From: Acholeplasmataceae bacterium UBA2284
Lineage (GTDB): Bacteria; Bacillota_I; Bacilli_A; Acholeplasmatales; Acholeplasmataceae
Assembly: GCA_002345705.1 (NCBI GenBank)
Contig: DDWO01000012.1
Location: forward strand, 36,385 to 90,847
Reading direction: 5' to 3'
Length of the DNA stretch: 54,463 bases
Of this stretch, positions 25,625-31,908 are shown in pieces. The notes under the pieces are model-generated. The model worked only from the letters and a program-made list of their open reading frames with translations. It did not search any database and was not told the origin of the DNA. Position 1 is the stretch's first letter. Every line of letters starts with the position of its first letter. Made by a program: the position numbers and the translations under genes.

Positions 25625-26047
25625 ATGGCAATCAAACAAAAAACAGTAGAACAAAAGAGCAAGTTACTTGAGGTTCTAACCACTGAGTATAAATGGGAAA
25701 ACTTACTTCTAGGTATTCTAGCTACATTATCAGGTGCATTAGCATTAATGATTATTAGCGGTAACTCACTTTTACAGATCAATTCGAATTTTCCAATTCT
25801 AGGTCAAGGCAATAATGGAATTATATTTGCATGGGTTCTCTTTGCAATTTCATTATTCGGTCTAATTCTAGTTATTTATCCATTCTTTTTACCAGCAATT
25901 CCTGAATTAAAGAAAATCACATGGCCAACACTTCCAAAGTTTATTGATCATGCAGGAAGAACTTTAATATTCTTATTTATTTTGACAGGAGTTATCTTGG
26001 TATTCAACATTCTAATTATTAACCTACTCGTTGGGTGGATTTTATGA
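25625..26047 (+). CDS. secE: Preprotein translocase subunit SecE (three-helix form)
   Basis: A 140-residue membrane protein with three predicted helices (about 28-48, 66-90 and 112-138). The SecE signature ELKKITWPT lies before the last helix, as the amphipathic segment that clamps SecY. Most Firmicutes have a ~60-residue SecE with a single helix, so this E. coli-like architecture is unusual. The TGA stop overlaps the nusG ATG by 4 nt, which also shows UGA is a stop in this organism. Confidence 0.93.
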   Translation: MAIKQKTVEQKSKLLEVLTTEYKWENLLLGILATLSGALALMIISGNSLLQINSNFPILGQGNNGIIFAWVLFAISLFGLILVIYPFFLPAIPELKKITWPTLPKFIDHAGRTLIFLFILTGVILVFNILIINLLVGWIL

Positions 26048-26583
26048 GTCAAACAGTCAGATGGTATATTATTCAAACCTATTCAGGTTATGAAAATGCC
26101 GTCAAACTTGACTTAGAAAGACGCGTTGAAAGTATGGGCATGTCTGATTTTATTTTCAGAGTGATTGTCCCTGAAGAAACCGTCATAGAAAAAAAGGCTG
26201 ACGGAAAAGAAAAAGAAAAAATTAAACAACTCTTCCCAGGGTATGTTTTCGTAGAAATGATGGTAACTGACGAATCATGGTTCGTTGTAAGAAATACACC
26301 ACGTGTTACAGGTTTCCTAGGTTCATCAGGTGGAGGAACAAAACCAGTTCCACTTGCACCAGATGAAATTAACCAAATCTTATTAAAGATTGGTGTCATT
26401 AGTAAACCAACATGGAGTCACCTACTTGGAAAAGTTGTAGAAGTGATTGCAGGAACATGGCAAGGACTTAAGGGTGAAGTTGTTGATGTAGATGATGACC
26501 AAGAAAAGTTGGTTGTTGATCTTGATTTATTCGGACGTGCAACTCCAACTGAGTTTGATGCACACGATGTAAAAGAAGTATAA
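26044..26583 (+). CDS. nusG: Transcription termination/antitermination protein NusG
   Basis: A 179-residue protein: N-terminal NGN domain (RWYIIQTYSGYENAV, then LFPGYVFVEM and TPRVTGFLG) and a C-terminal KOW domain (KVVEVIAGTWQGLKGEV). It binds the beta' clamp and influences pausing. The start is ATG at 26044 after GGGTGG; GTG at 26035 overlaps that site. A strong bidirectional terminator follows. Confidence 0.97.
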   Translation: MSQTVRWYIIQTYSGYENAVKLDLERRVESMGMSDFIFRVIVPEETVIEKKADGKEKEKIKQLFPGYVFVEMMVTDESWFVVRNTPRVTGFLGSSGGGTKPVPLAPDEINQILLKIGVISKPTWSHLLGKVVEVIAGTWQGLKGEVVDVDDDQEKLVVDLDLFGRATPTEFDAHDVKEV

Positions 26584-26605
26584 CAAACAAAAAAACATAT
26601 AAAAC

Positions 26606-26633
26606 AAAACTGGCCAATCGGCCAGTTTTTTTA
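26606..26633. terminator. Bidirectional terminator after nusG
   Basis: AAAACTGGCC pairs with GGCCAGTTTT around AATC; an A-run on the left and a T-run on the right serve nusG and the convergent dioxygenase-like gene. Confidence 0.9.
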
Positions 26634-27479
26634 TTGAACTTCAATTATTATTTTTTGATTTAGGATGTCATTTAAATATTTTTGATCACCCTCGATGATC
26701 AGTGATATTCTATGTTCAGTAAGTCTTCTAACAAATAGAGGATAATCATTTTTGGGCACGAATAGCACATAGGATTTTAAGCCAACCTGCTTGGTTTTAT
26801 TCAGAGGAGCATCCCCATTCCAAATGTTTAAGCCTAAATGATGATGATATCCTTTGTTCGATATAAATAATGCTGATTTCATATAATTTAATACAGGATC
26901 AAATCCAAGAGCCTTACAATAGAAGTTTTCAGCGTCCTTAAGATTTGCTACATGAAAATGTAAATGACCTAAAATCATATGTGGATCTACATGATATGCT
27001 TGATTTTTAGGAAGTTCAGCCATCACCGATGCCACATCTAAAGTGTTGGTATACATAGTCATTTTTCCATTTTCAACAGGCCACTTTGACTCCTCTAAAT
27101 CTCGATAGATTTCGATACCATTTCCATCTGGATCATCTAAATATATCGCTTCACTCACACCATGATCAGAAGCACCTGATACAGGATAATGCTTATCTCT
27201 AAGCTGCTTAATGACCAGTGCTAATGCACCTCGATTTGGAAGTAGGAGCGCGAAGTGATATAGTCCTTGAGTTATTTCAATTGGTAGTGCATTTCTATCT
27301 TCAATCAGTTGAATTAAAGGGTGAATCCCATCAGCAGATAAAACAATCTCGCGTGTATCTTGAGACAATATATAAAGTCCCAAAATATCTACATAGAATG
27401 CGAGCGACCGTCTCATATCTTGAATTAAAAGTGTTATTGACTTGAAGTGCATTGTGCTTTCATTATGGAATTTATACAT
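26631..27479 (-). CDS. Two-domain VOC protein, catechol 2,3-dioxygenase (CatE)-like
   Basis: A 282-residue vicinal-oxygen-chelate protein made of two glyoxalase-type modules. The N-terminal module contains YHFALLLPNR and IYLDDPDGNGIEIYRD; the C-terminal module has LGHLHFHVANL, GYHHHLGLNIWNG and ends IIIEVQ, giving the His/His/Glu metal set. Bacillus CatE/YfiE has the same length and order, so extradiol ring cleavage is possible, but the substrate is not evident. The start is ATG at 27479, seven bases after GGAGG; ATG at 27485 is too close to it. It is monocistronic on the minus strand. Confidence 0.85.
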   Translation of the reverse strand: MYKFHNESTMHFKSITLLIQDMRRSLAFYVDILGLYILSQDTREIVLSADGIHPLIQLIEDRNALPIEITQGLYHFALLLPNRGALALVIKQLRDKHYPVSGASDHGVSEAIYLDDPDGNGIEIYRDLEESKWPVENGKMTMYTNTLDVASVMAELPKNQAYHVDPHMILGHLHFHVANLKDAENFYCKALGFDPVLNYMKSALFISNKGYHHHLGLNIWNGDAPLNKTKQVGLKSYVLFVPKNDYPLFVRRLTEHRISLIIEGDQKYLNDILNQKIIIEVQ

Positions 27480-27585
27480 AAGCATACCTCCAACCTCATT
27501 TTATAATGAAAATGTAAAAATGTTAATATTTATGTTAAAAAATACGTTAATTGTTAAATAAACTAAAAAACTAAAGCAATTATCC

Positions 27586-27613
27586 TTGTTTTTTAACTAA
27601 TTCTTGTTATAAT
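27586..27613 (+). promoter_or_regulatory. Promoter of the DsbA-family gene
   Basis: TTGTTT (27586-27591), a 16-base spacer and TATAAT (27608-27613) with an upstream TGT extended -10. Confidence 0.7.
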
Positions 27614-27640
27614 ACCTTTGGAAAATGGAGGTATCATACT

Positions 27641-28351
27641 ATGAAAATTGAAATTTGGTCAGATTTTGCATGTCCCTTTTGTTACATTGGAAAGAAAAGA
27701 TTTGAAAAGGCGTTAAACGAATTTAAACACAAGAATAAGGTTGAAGTTATCTATAAAGCTTATCAATTAAATCCAGACGCACCTAAAAAAATGGAAGGAA
27801 CTGCATATGAATCCTTTGCTAAGGGTCATGGAACTACAGTCGCTCAGGCGAAGGATCGATTTAAGATGTTTACTGAGAATGCCAAATCAGAAGGTCTAGT
27901 CTATAACTACGACATCATTCAAATGACGAATACACTAGATGCACATCAGCTTGCGAAATGGGCAAACCAATTTGGTAAGGAAGATGAATTAACCAATCGT
28001 TTGATGAAGGCATACTTCACAGATGGCATGAATTTAGCAGATCATCAAGTATTAGCAAATTTAGCAAAAGAAATTGGTTTAAATTCAGAAGAAGCCCTAA
28101 GCATATTAAAGAATAACATCTATAAAAATCAGGTCATAGCTGAACAAACAGAAGCTAGACAAATTGGTGTTCAAGGTGTTCCATTCTTTGTATTAAATAG
28201 AAAATACGGGATATCAGGTGCACAACAAAAAGAATACTTTGTCCAAGCATTAAACAAGATTTGGGAAGAAGAAAACCCACTACAAACATTAGACAATCAG
28301 GATACCAGCCAATCCTGTGATCATGATGAATGTGGAATCGATGAAAACTAA
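27641..28351 (+). CDS. DsbA-family thiol oxidoreductase (FrnE-like)
   Basis: A 236-residue thioredoxin-fold protein. The active-site CPFC is in SDFACPFCYIGKKRFE, and the cis-proline loop is VQGVPFFVLNRKYGISGAQ. There is no signal peptide, so it is cytoplasmic, as in the FrnE/YwbO 2-hydroxychromene-isomerase-like group. The C-terminal tail has a Cys/His cluster (SCDHDECG) that could bind metal. TGGAGG precedes the ATG. It is followed by its own terminator. Confidence 0.9.
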   Translation: MKIEIWSDFACPFCYIGKKRFEKALNEFKHKNKVEVIYKAYQLNPDAPKKMEGTAYESFAKGHGTTVAQAKDRFKMFTENAKSEGLVYNYDIIQMTNTLDAHQLAKWANQFGKEDELTNRLMKAYFTDGMNLADHQVLANLAKEIGLNSEEALSILKNNIYKNQVIAEQTEARQIGVQGVPFFVLNRKYGISGAQQKEYFVQALNKIWEEENPLQTLDNQDTSQSCDHDECGIDEN

Positions 28352-28363
28352 ATGAACTTAAAA

Positions 28364-28389
28364 GAATACCTAATCAGGTATTTTTTTTA
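28364..28389 (+). terminator. Terminator after the DsbA-family gene
   Basis: AATACCT pairs with AGGTATT around AATC, followed by eight T residues. Confidence 0.88.
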
Positions 28390-28398
28390 TGTTATAAT
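28390..28398 (+). promoter_or_regulatory. Extended -10 promoter of yccF
   Basis: TGT-TATAAT directly downstream of the terminator T-run; no clear -35. Confidence 0.5.
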
Positions 28399-28426
28399 AT
28401 TTTCATATCGAGGAGGTATAAGATAG

Positions 28427-28783
28427 ATGAGATTAATCGGAAACATCATTTGGTTTATCTTCGGAGGCTTGATTGCAGCCATTCTATGGGCTTTATTAGG
28501 CGTTTTATTGTGTGTAACAATCATTGGAATACCTTTAGGTTTACAATGCTTTAAATTCGCAAATTTAGTTCTTTTCCCATTTGGAAGAGAAGTAAGAATT
28601 GTTTTTGAAAAACATCCAATCGCAAATATTTTATGGGCTGTTTTATTCGGCTGGGAAATGGCACTTGGCTATATAGGAATTGGTATATTTTTCTGTATAA
28701 CCATCATCGGTATTCCCTTTGGTTTACAATGGTTTAAACTCACAACTTTAGCGCTTTTCCCATTCGGTGCGAAGATAGATTAA
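28427..28783 (+). CDS. yccF: YccF family membrane protein (DUF307)
   Basis: A 118-residue membrane protein made of two similar halves. Each half has a hydrophobic helix followed by a TIIGIPLGLQ/TIIGIPFGLQ motif and LFPFG, the YccF duplication. Function is unknown in all species. AGGAGG precedes the ATG. It is the last of three genes lying between nusG and rplK. Confidence 0.9.
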   Translation: MRLIGNIIWFIFGGLIAAILWALLGVLLCVTIIGIPLGLQCFKFANLVLFPFGREVRIVFEKHPIANILWAVLFGWEMALGYIGIGIFFCITIIGIPFGLQWFKLTTLALFPFGAKID

Positions 28784-28800
28784 AAAAACAAAGTTTAGAG

Positions 28801-28829
28801 TTGACAAAGCATACCCTTAATGATAGAAT
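28801..28829 (+). promoter_or_regulatory. rplK-rplA promoter
   Basis: Consensus TTGACA (28801-28806), a 17-base spacer and TAGAAT (28824-28829). Confidence 0.85.
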
Positions 28830-28835
28830 TATATC

Positions 28836-28882
28836 GCGTGTGAAAGCACACCATAGTGGAAGAATGAAATTCATACCACATA
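28836..28882 (+). promoter_or_regulatory. rplK leader hairpins
   Basis: Two small hairpins: GTGTG-AAAG-CACAC (28838-28851), and GTGG with inner GAAT/ATTC closed by CCAC (28856-28879). A role in L1 or L11 autoregulation is possible but unproven. Confidence 0.4.
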
Positions 28883-28909
28883 CTTATGTAAAGAAGGAGG
28901 TTGTGTCTC

Positions 28910-29335
28910 ATGGCAAAAAAAGTTGTTAAAGTAGTTAAATTGCAAATTGCAGCAGGTAAAGCTAACCCAGCTCCACCAGTAGGTCCAGCACTAGGTCAAG
29001 CACAGGTCAACATACCAGCATTCTGTTCACAATTTAATGAAGCAACAAAAGATCAAATGGGCTTTGTTGTACCAGTTATTATCTCAGTATATGACGATCG
29101 TACATTCTCATTTGTTACAAAAACACCACCTGCAAGCGATTTATTAAAGAAAGCAGCAAATATCAAGTCTGGCTCTAAAAACGCTAAGAAAGATAAAGTA
29201 GCTACGATCACTCGCGAGCAAGTAAAGGAAATTGCAACAAGAAAGATGCCTGACTTAAATGCGTACACTGTAGAAGCAGCAATGAAAATTATTGAAGGTA
29301 CAGCACGTAATATGGGTATCGTAGTAGTAGACTAA
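28910..29335 (+). CDS. rplK: 50S ribosomal protein L11
   Basis: A 141-residue protein. KLQIAAGKANPAPPVGPALG and GFVVPVIISVYDDRTFSFVT are the N-terminal domain; the C-terminal RNA-binding domain ends IIEGTARNMGIVV. It forms the GTPase-associated stalk base with 23S rRNA. The start is ATG at 28910, ten bases after AAGGAGG; the upstream in-frame TTG at 28901 is too near that site. Confidence 0.98.
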   Translation: MAKKVVKVVKLQIAAGKANPAPPVGPALGQAQVNIPAFCSQFNEATKDQMGFVVPVIISVYDDRTFSFVTKTPPASDLLKKAANIKSGSKNAKKDKVATITREQVKEIATRKMPDLNAYTVEAAMKIIEGTARNMGIVVVD

Positions 29336-29390
29336 TTTAGATGATAGCTATCTAAATTGTGGGAGGAGAACAACCCCCCGCTAGACCACA
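29334..29390 (+). promoter_or_regulatory. Two hairpins between rplK and rplA, possible L1 target
   Basis: AATTTAGAT (29334-29342) pairs with ATCTAAATT (29350-29358), and TGTGG (29358-29362) pairs with CCACA (29386-29390) enclosing a GGAGG/CCCCC helix. The second ends just before the rplA ribosome binding site TTAGGAGG. A regulatory site for L1 is an inference from position and structure. Confidence 0.45.
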
Positions 29391-29406
29391 TTTTAGGAGG
29401 AAGAAT

Positions 29407-30099
29407 ATGAAAAGAGGAAAGAAATACCTTGAGGCTGCAAAACTCATCGATAAAACGAAGAAATATGCAGTTGACGAAGCAATGGACTTAGTCAAAAAAA
29501 CCTCATATGTTAAGTTTGATGCTACAGTAGAAGCAGCGTTCAGATTAAATCTTGATCCAAGAAAAGCTGAACAAAACTTAAGAGGTGCTCTTGTATTACC
29601 ACACGGTACAGGTAAAGTTTCCAGAGTTGTAGTTATTGCACAAGGTGAAAAAGCAAAAGAAGCGGAAGCTGCTGGTGCTGATCACGTAGGAGCTGCAGAA
29701 CTAATCCAAAAAATCGCAGGAGGCTGGTTTGACTTTGATGTCATGGTAGCTACTCCAGATATGATGGGACAACTTGGTAAGCTAGGACGTATCTTAGGAC
29801 CTAAAGGCTTAATGCCAAACCCTAAGACTGGTACTGTTACAATGGACGTTGAAAAAGCTGTCCATGAAATTAAAAATGGTAAGATTGAGTATCGTACTGA
29901 CAAAGTTGGTAACATTCATGCACCTATCGGACGTGTTTCCTTCACAGCTCTTCAGCTGAGAGAAAACCTTAAGACACTTCATGATCAACTAGCTCGTATT
30001 AAACCAACAACCGTTAAAGGTACATACATGAAAAACATCACTGTTACATCAAGTATGGCTCCAAGCGTTCACGTGGACGAAGAATCACTAAAGCGCTAA
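29407..30099 (+). CDS. rplA: 50S ribosomal protein L1
   Basis: A 230-residue protein with L1 motifs: KFDATVEAAFRLNLDPRKAE, LRGALVLPHGTGK, and LGRILGPKGLMPNPKTGTV. L1 forms the mobile stalk at the E site and is a known mRNA repressor in other bacteria. The start is ATG at 29407 after TTAGGAGG; an upstream GTG at 29359 lies in the hairpin and is rejected. It follows rplK in the usual order. Confidence 0.98.
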   Translation: MKRGKKYLEAAKLIDKTKKYAVDEAMDLVKKTSYVKFDATVEAAFRLNLDPRKAEQNLRGALVLPHGTGKVSRVVVIAQGEKAKEAEAAGADHVGAAELIQKIAGGWFDFDVMVATPDMMGQLGKLGRILGPKGLMPNPKTGTVTMDVEKAVHEIKNGKIEYRTDKVGNIHAPIGRVSFTALQLRENLKTLHDQLARIKPTTVKGTYMKNITVTSSMAPSVHVDEESLKR

Positions 30100-30119
30100 A
30101 ATAGTATAAAAAAAGAAAA

Positions 30120-30235
30120 CTAAATGTAATTGCCATAGACAGTAGGAGCGAAAGCTTAATTACCTACCGAGGTGAACAATCATAACGATTATTCTCTCTT
30201 TTGTCTTCGGCATTAGAGAGATTTTATTTTCAGAA
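30120..30235 (+). promoter_or_regulatory. L10 (rplJL) leader with attenuator
   Basis: The conserved L10-leader elements are CCATAGACAGTAGGAG and CTTAATTACCTACCGAGGTG (30133-30173). A terminator-like hairpin follows: TCTCTCT/AGAGAGA (30193-30221) capped by a C(TTCG)G tetraloop and followed by TTTTATTTT. In Firmicutes L10-L12 binds this leader to control rplJL. Confidence 0.9.
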
Positions 30236-30246
30236 GGAGGCATTTC

Positions 30247-30735
30247 ATGCAAAAAGCAATTATCGAACGTAAGGCAGAAGCCGTACGTGAATTAACTGAA
30301 AAGCTTGGACGTGCTGCAACCGTTGTTGCCTTCGATTATCCTGGTTTAACAGTAGAACAGTTTACTATTCTACGTAGCCAGTTAAGAGAAGCAGGCTGTG
30401 AAGTCACAGTTTATAAAAACAATATTTCTAGAAGAGCATCAATTGCTGCTGGATACGGAGATTTAGCTGACTCACTAGTCGGTGCTAAGGCTCTAGCAAT
30501 TAGCTACTCAGATGTTGTTGCACCTGCAAAGATCGTTTACGATTTCGCAAAGGGTAACAAGGTTGTACAAATTCATGCAGGTATTGTAGAAGGTAAAGTA
30601 GTTGGCTTAGACCAAATCAGTGCATTAGCAACATTACCATCGAGAGAAACATTATTAACAATGTTAGCAGTAGGTTTGTTAACTCCAATCCGCGAATTAG
30701 CTGTTGGACTTAACATGATTAGTAGTAACGAATAA
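30247..30735 (+). CDS. rplJ: 50S ribosomal protein L10
   Basis: A 162-residue protein. AATVVAFDYPGLTVEQFTIL and LREAGCEVTVYKNNISRRA are the rRNA-binding part; the C-terminal helix (PIRELAVGLNMI) is where L7/L12 dimers attach. AGAAGGAGG precedes the ATG. The gene lies behind the L10 leader and 21 bases ahead of rplL. Confidence 0.97.
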   Translation: MQKAIIERKAEAVRELTEKLGRAATVVAFDYPGLTVEQFTILRSQLREAGCEVTVYKNNISRRASIAAGYGDLADSLVGAKALAISYSDVVAPAKIVYDFAKGNKVVQIHAGIVEGKVVGLDQISALATLPSRETLLTMLAVGLLTPIRELAVGLNMISSNE

Positions 30736-30756
30736 TAATCTAGGAGGAATATAAAA

Positions 30757-31128
30757 ATGGCAAAACTAACAAAAGCAGCTTTCGTAGCAGCGCTTAAAGA
30801 AATGACTTTATTAGAAATCAAAGAATTAGTAGACGGATTAAAAGAAGAATTCGGTATTGACCCAACTGCAGTATCTGCAGCTCCAGCAGCGGCAGCAGCA
30901 GCGGTTGAAGAAGAAAAAACAGAATTCAATGTTATCCTTAAGACTTATGGTGCAAACAAGATCGCAGTTATCAAGGTTGTACGTGAAGTAACTGGTTTAG
31001 GATTAGCAGATGCTAAGACTTTAACTGAAACTGCTGATGCAGTAATTAAGGAAAAGATTAAGAAGGAAGATGCAGAAGCATTAAAGACAGCTCTACAAGA
31101 CGCTGGTGCTACTGTTGAAATCAAGTAA
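30757..31128 (+). CDS. rplL: 50S ribosomal protein L7/L12
   Basis: A 123-residue protein: N-terminal dimerisation helices (EMTLLEIKELVDGLKEEFGI), an Ala-rich hinge (VSAAPAAAAAAVEEE) and the C-terminal factor-binding domain (IAVIKVVREVTGLGLADAK). It recruits elongation factors to the ribosome. AGGAGGA precedes the ATG, and a terminator follows. Confidence 0.98.
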   Translation: MAKLTKAAFVAALKEMTLLEIKELVDGLKEEFGIDPTAVSAAPAAAAAAVEEEKTEFNVILKTYGANKIAVIKVVREVTGLGLADAKTLTETADAVIKEKIKKEDAEALKTALQDAGATVEIK

Positions 31129-31149
31129 CTTGTAATTGATGCGAATTTT

Positions 31150-31178
31150 AACCTGGGAATTTATCTCGGGTTTTTTCG
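31150..31178 (+). terminator. Terminator after rplL
   Basis: AACCTGGG pairs with CTCGGGTT (two wobble pairs), followed by TTTTTT; probably leaky because the next gene starts 20 bases later. Confidence 0.7.
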
Positions 31179-31197
31179 CTGTTATGAGGGGGACCCA

Positions 31198-31791
31198 ATG
31201 AGTCATTATTTTATAAACGATTCAACACTTGATTCCAACATCAAGAGTTACGATGTAGAGATCAATTCTATACCTTTTCGTTTCTTTACTGATCGAGGTG
31301 TTTTCTCCAAGGAAACCCTCGATTATGGAACGAAATTTCTTCTAGAAACGATTAAACTTCCGGAGGAATCTAAATCAGTGATTGATATGGGCTGTGGATA
31401 TGGTCCTATCGGTCTTTACGTAGCAAAATCTAGTCCAGAAAAGCATGTATATTTATATGATGTCAATGAAAGAGCAGTTGCTTTAGCGATTAAAAACATG
31501 AAAGAAAACGAGATTCAGAACGCAGAAGTTCATCAATCCTTCCTTTTCGAGTATGTCAATGTTAAAGCAGACGCAATTCTTACGAACCCACCAATTCGAG
31601 CAGGTAAACCGACAATATTTAGACTTTATGAAGATGCTTATTTAAAGTTAAATCGGGGTGGTCTTTTATATGTTGTCATTCAAAAGAAGCAAGGTGCTCC
31701 ATCAACAGTGGCAAAGCTTGAGTCTTTATTTGGCAATTGTACAATTGTTGACAAAAGTAAAGGATATTGGGTTCTTTTGGCTAAAAAATAG
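31198..31791 (+). CDS. Class I rRNA methyltransferase (RsmC/YbxB-like)
   Basis: A 197-residue SAM methyltransferase. Motif I is VIDMGCGYGPIGLYVA, and the substrate motif is ILTNPPIRAGK, typical of RsmC-type N2-guanine enzymes. Bacillus ybxB has the same position between rplL and rpoB. GAGGGGG precedes the ATG. The exact rRNA target is not determined by the sequence. Confidence 0.9.
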   Translation: MSHYFINDSTLDSNIKSYDVEINSIPFRFFTDRGVFSKETLDYGTKFLLETIKLPEESKSVIDMGCGYGPIGLYVAKSSPEKHVYLYDVNERAVALAIKNMKENEIQNAEVHQSFLFEYVNVKADAILTNPPIRAGKPTIFRLYEDAYLKLNRGGLLYVVIQKKQGAPSTVAKLESLFGNCTIVDKSKGYWVLLAKK

Positions 31792-31799
31792 ATTTATCA

Positions 31800-31828
31800 T
31801 TGACTATTTACAATCAATATGATAATAT
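31800..31828 (+). promoter_or_regulatory. rpoBC promoter
   Basis: TTGACT (31800-31805), a 17-base spacer and TAATAT (31823-31828). Confidence 0.6.
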
Positions 31829-31908
31829 TGTAAAATGCATAATGTTGTTTTAATTGAATTTTATAAATAAAGAAACGAGATTTTCCAAATACGATAGGAG
31901 TGTGGATT

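Noticed and set aside
30573..30929. 118-residue minus-strand ORF across rplJ/rplL
   Set aside because: Antisense to two certain ribosomal protein genes and Ala-rich because it mirrors the L7/L12 hinge.
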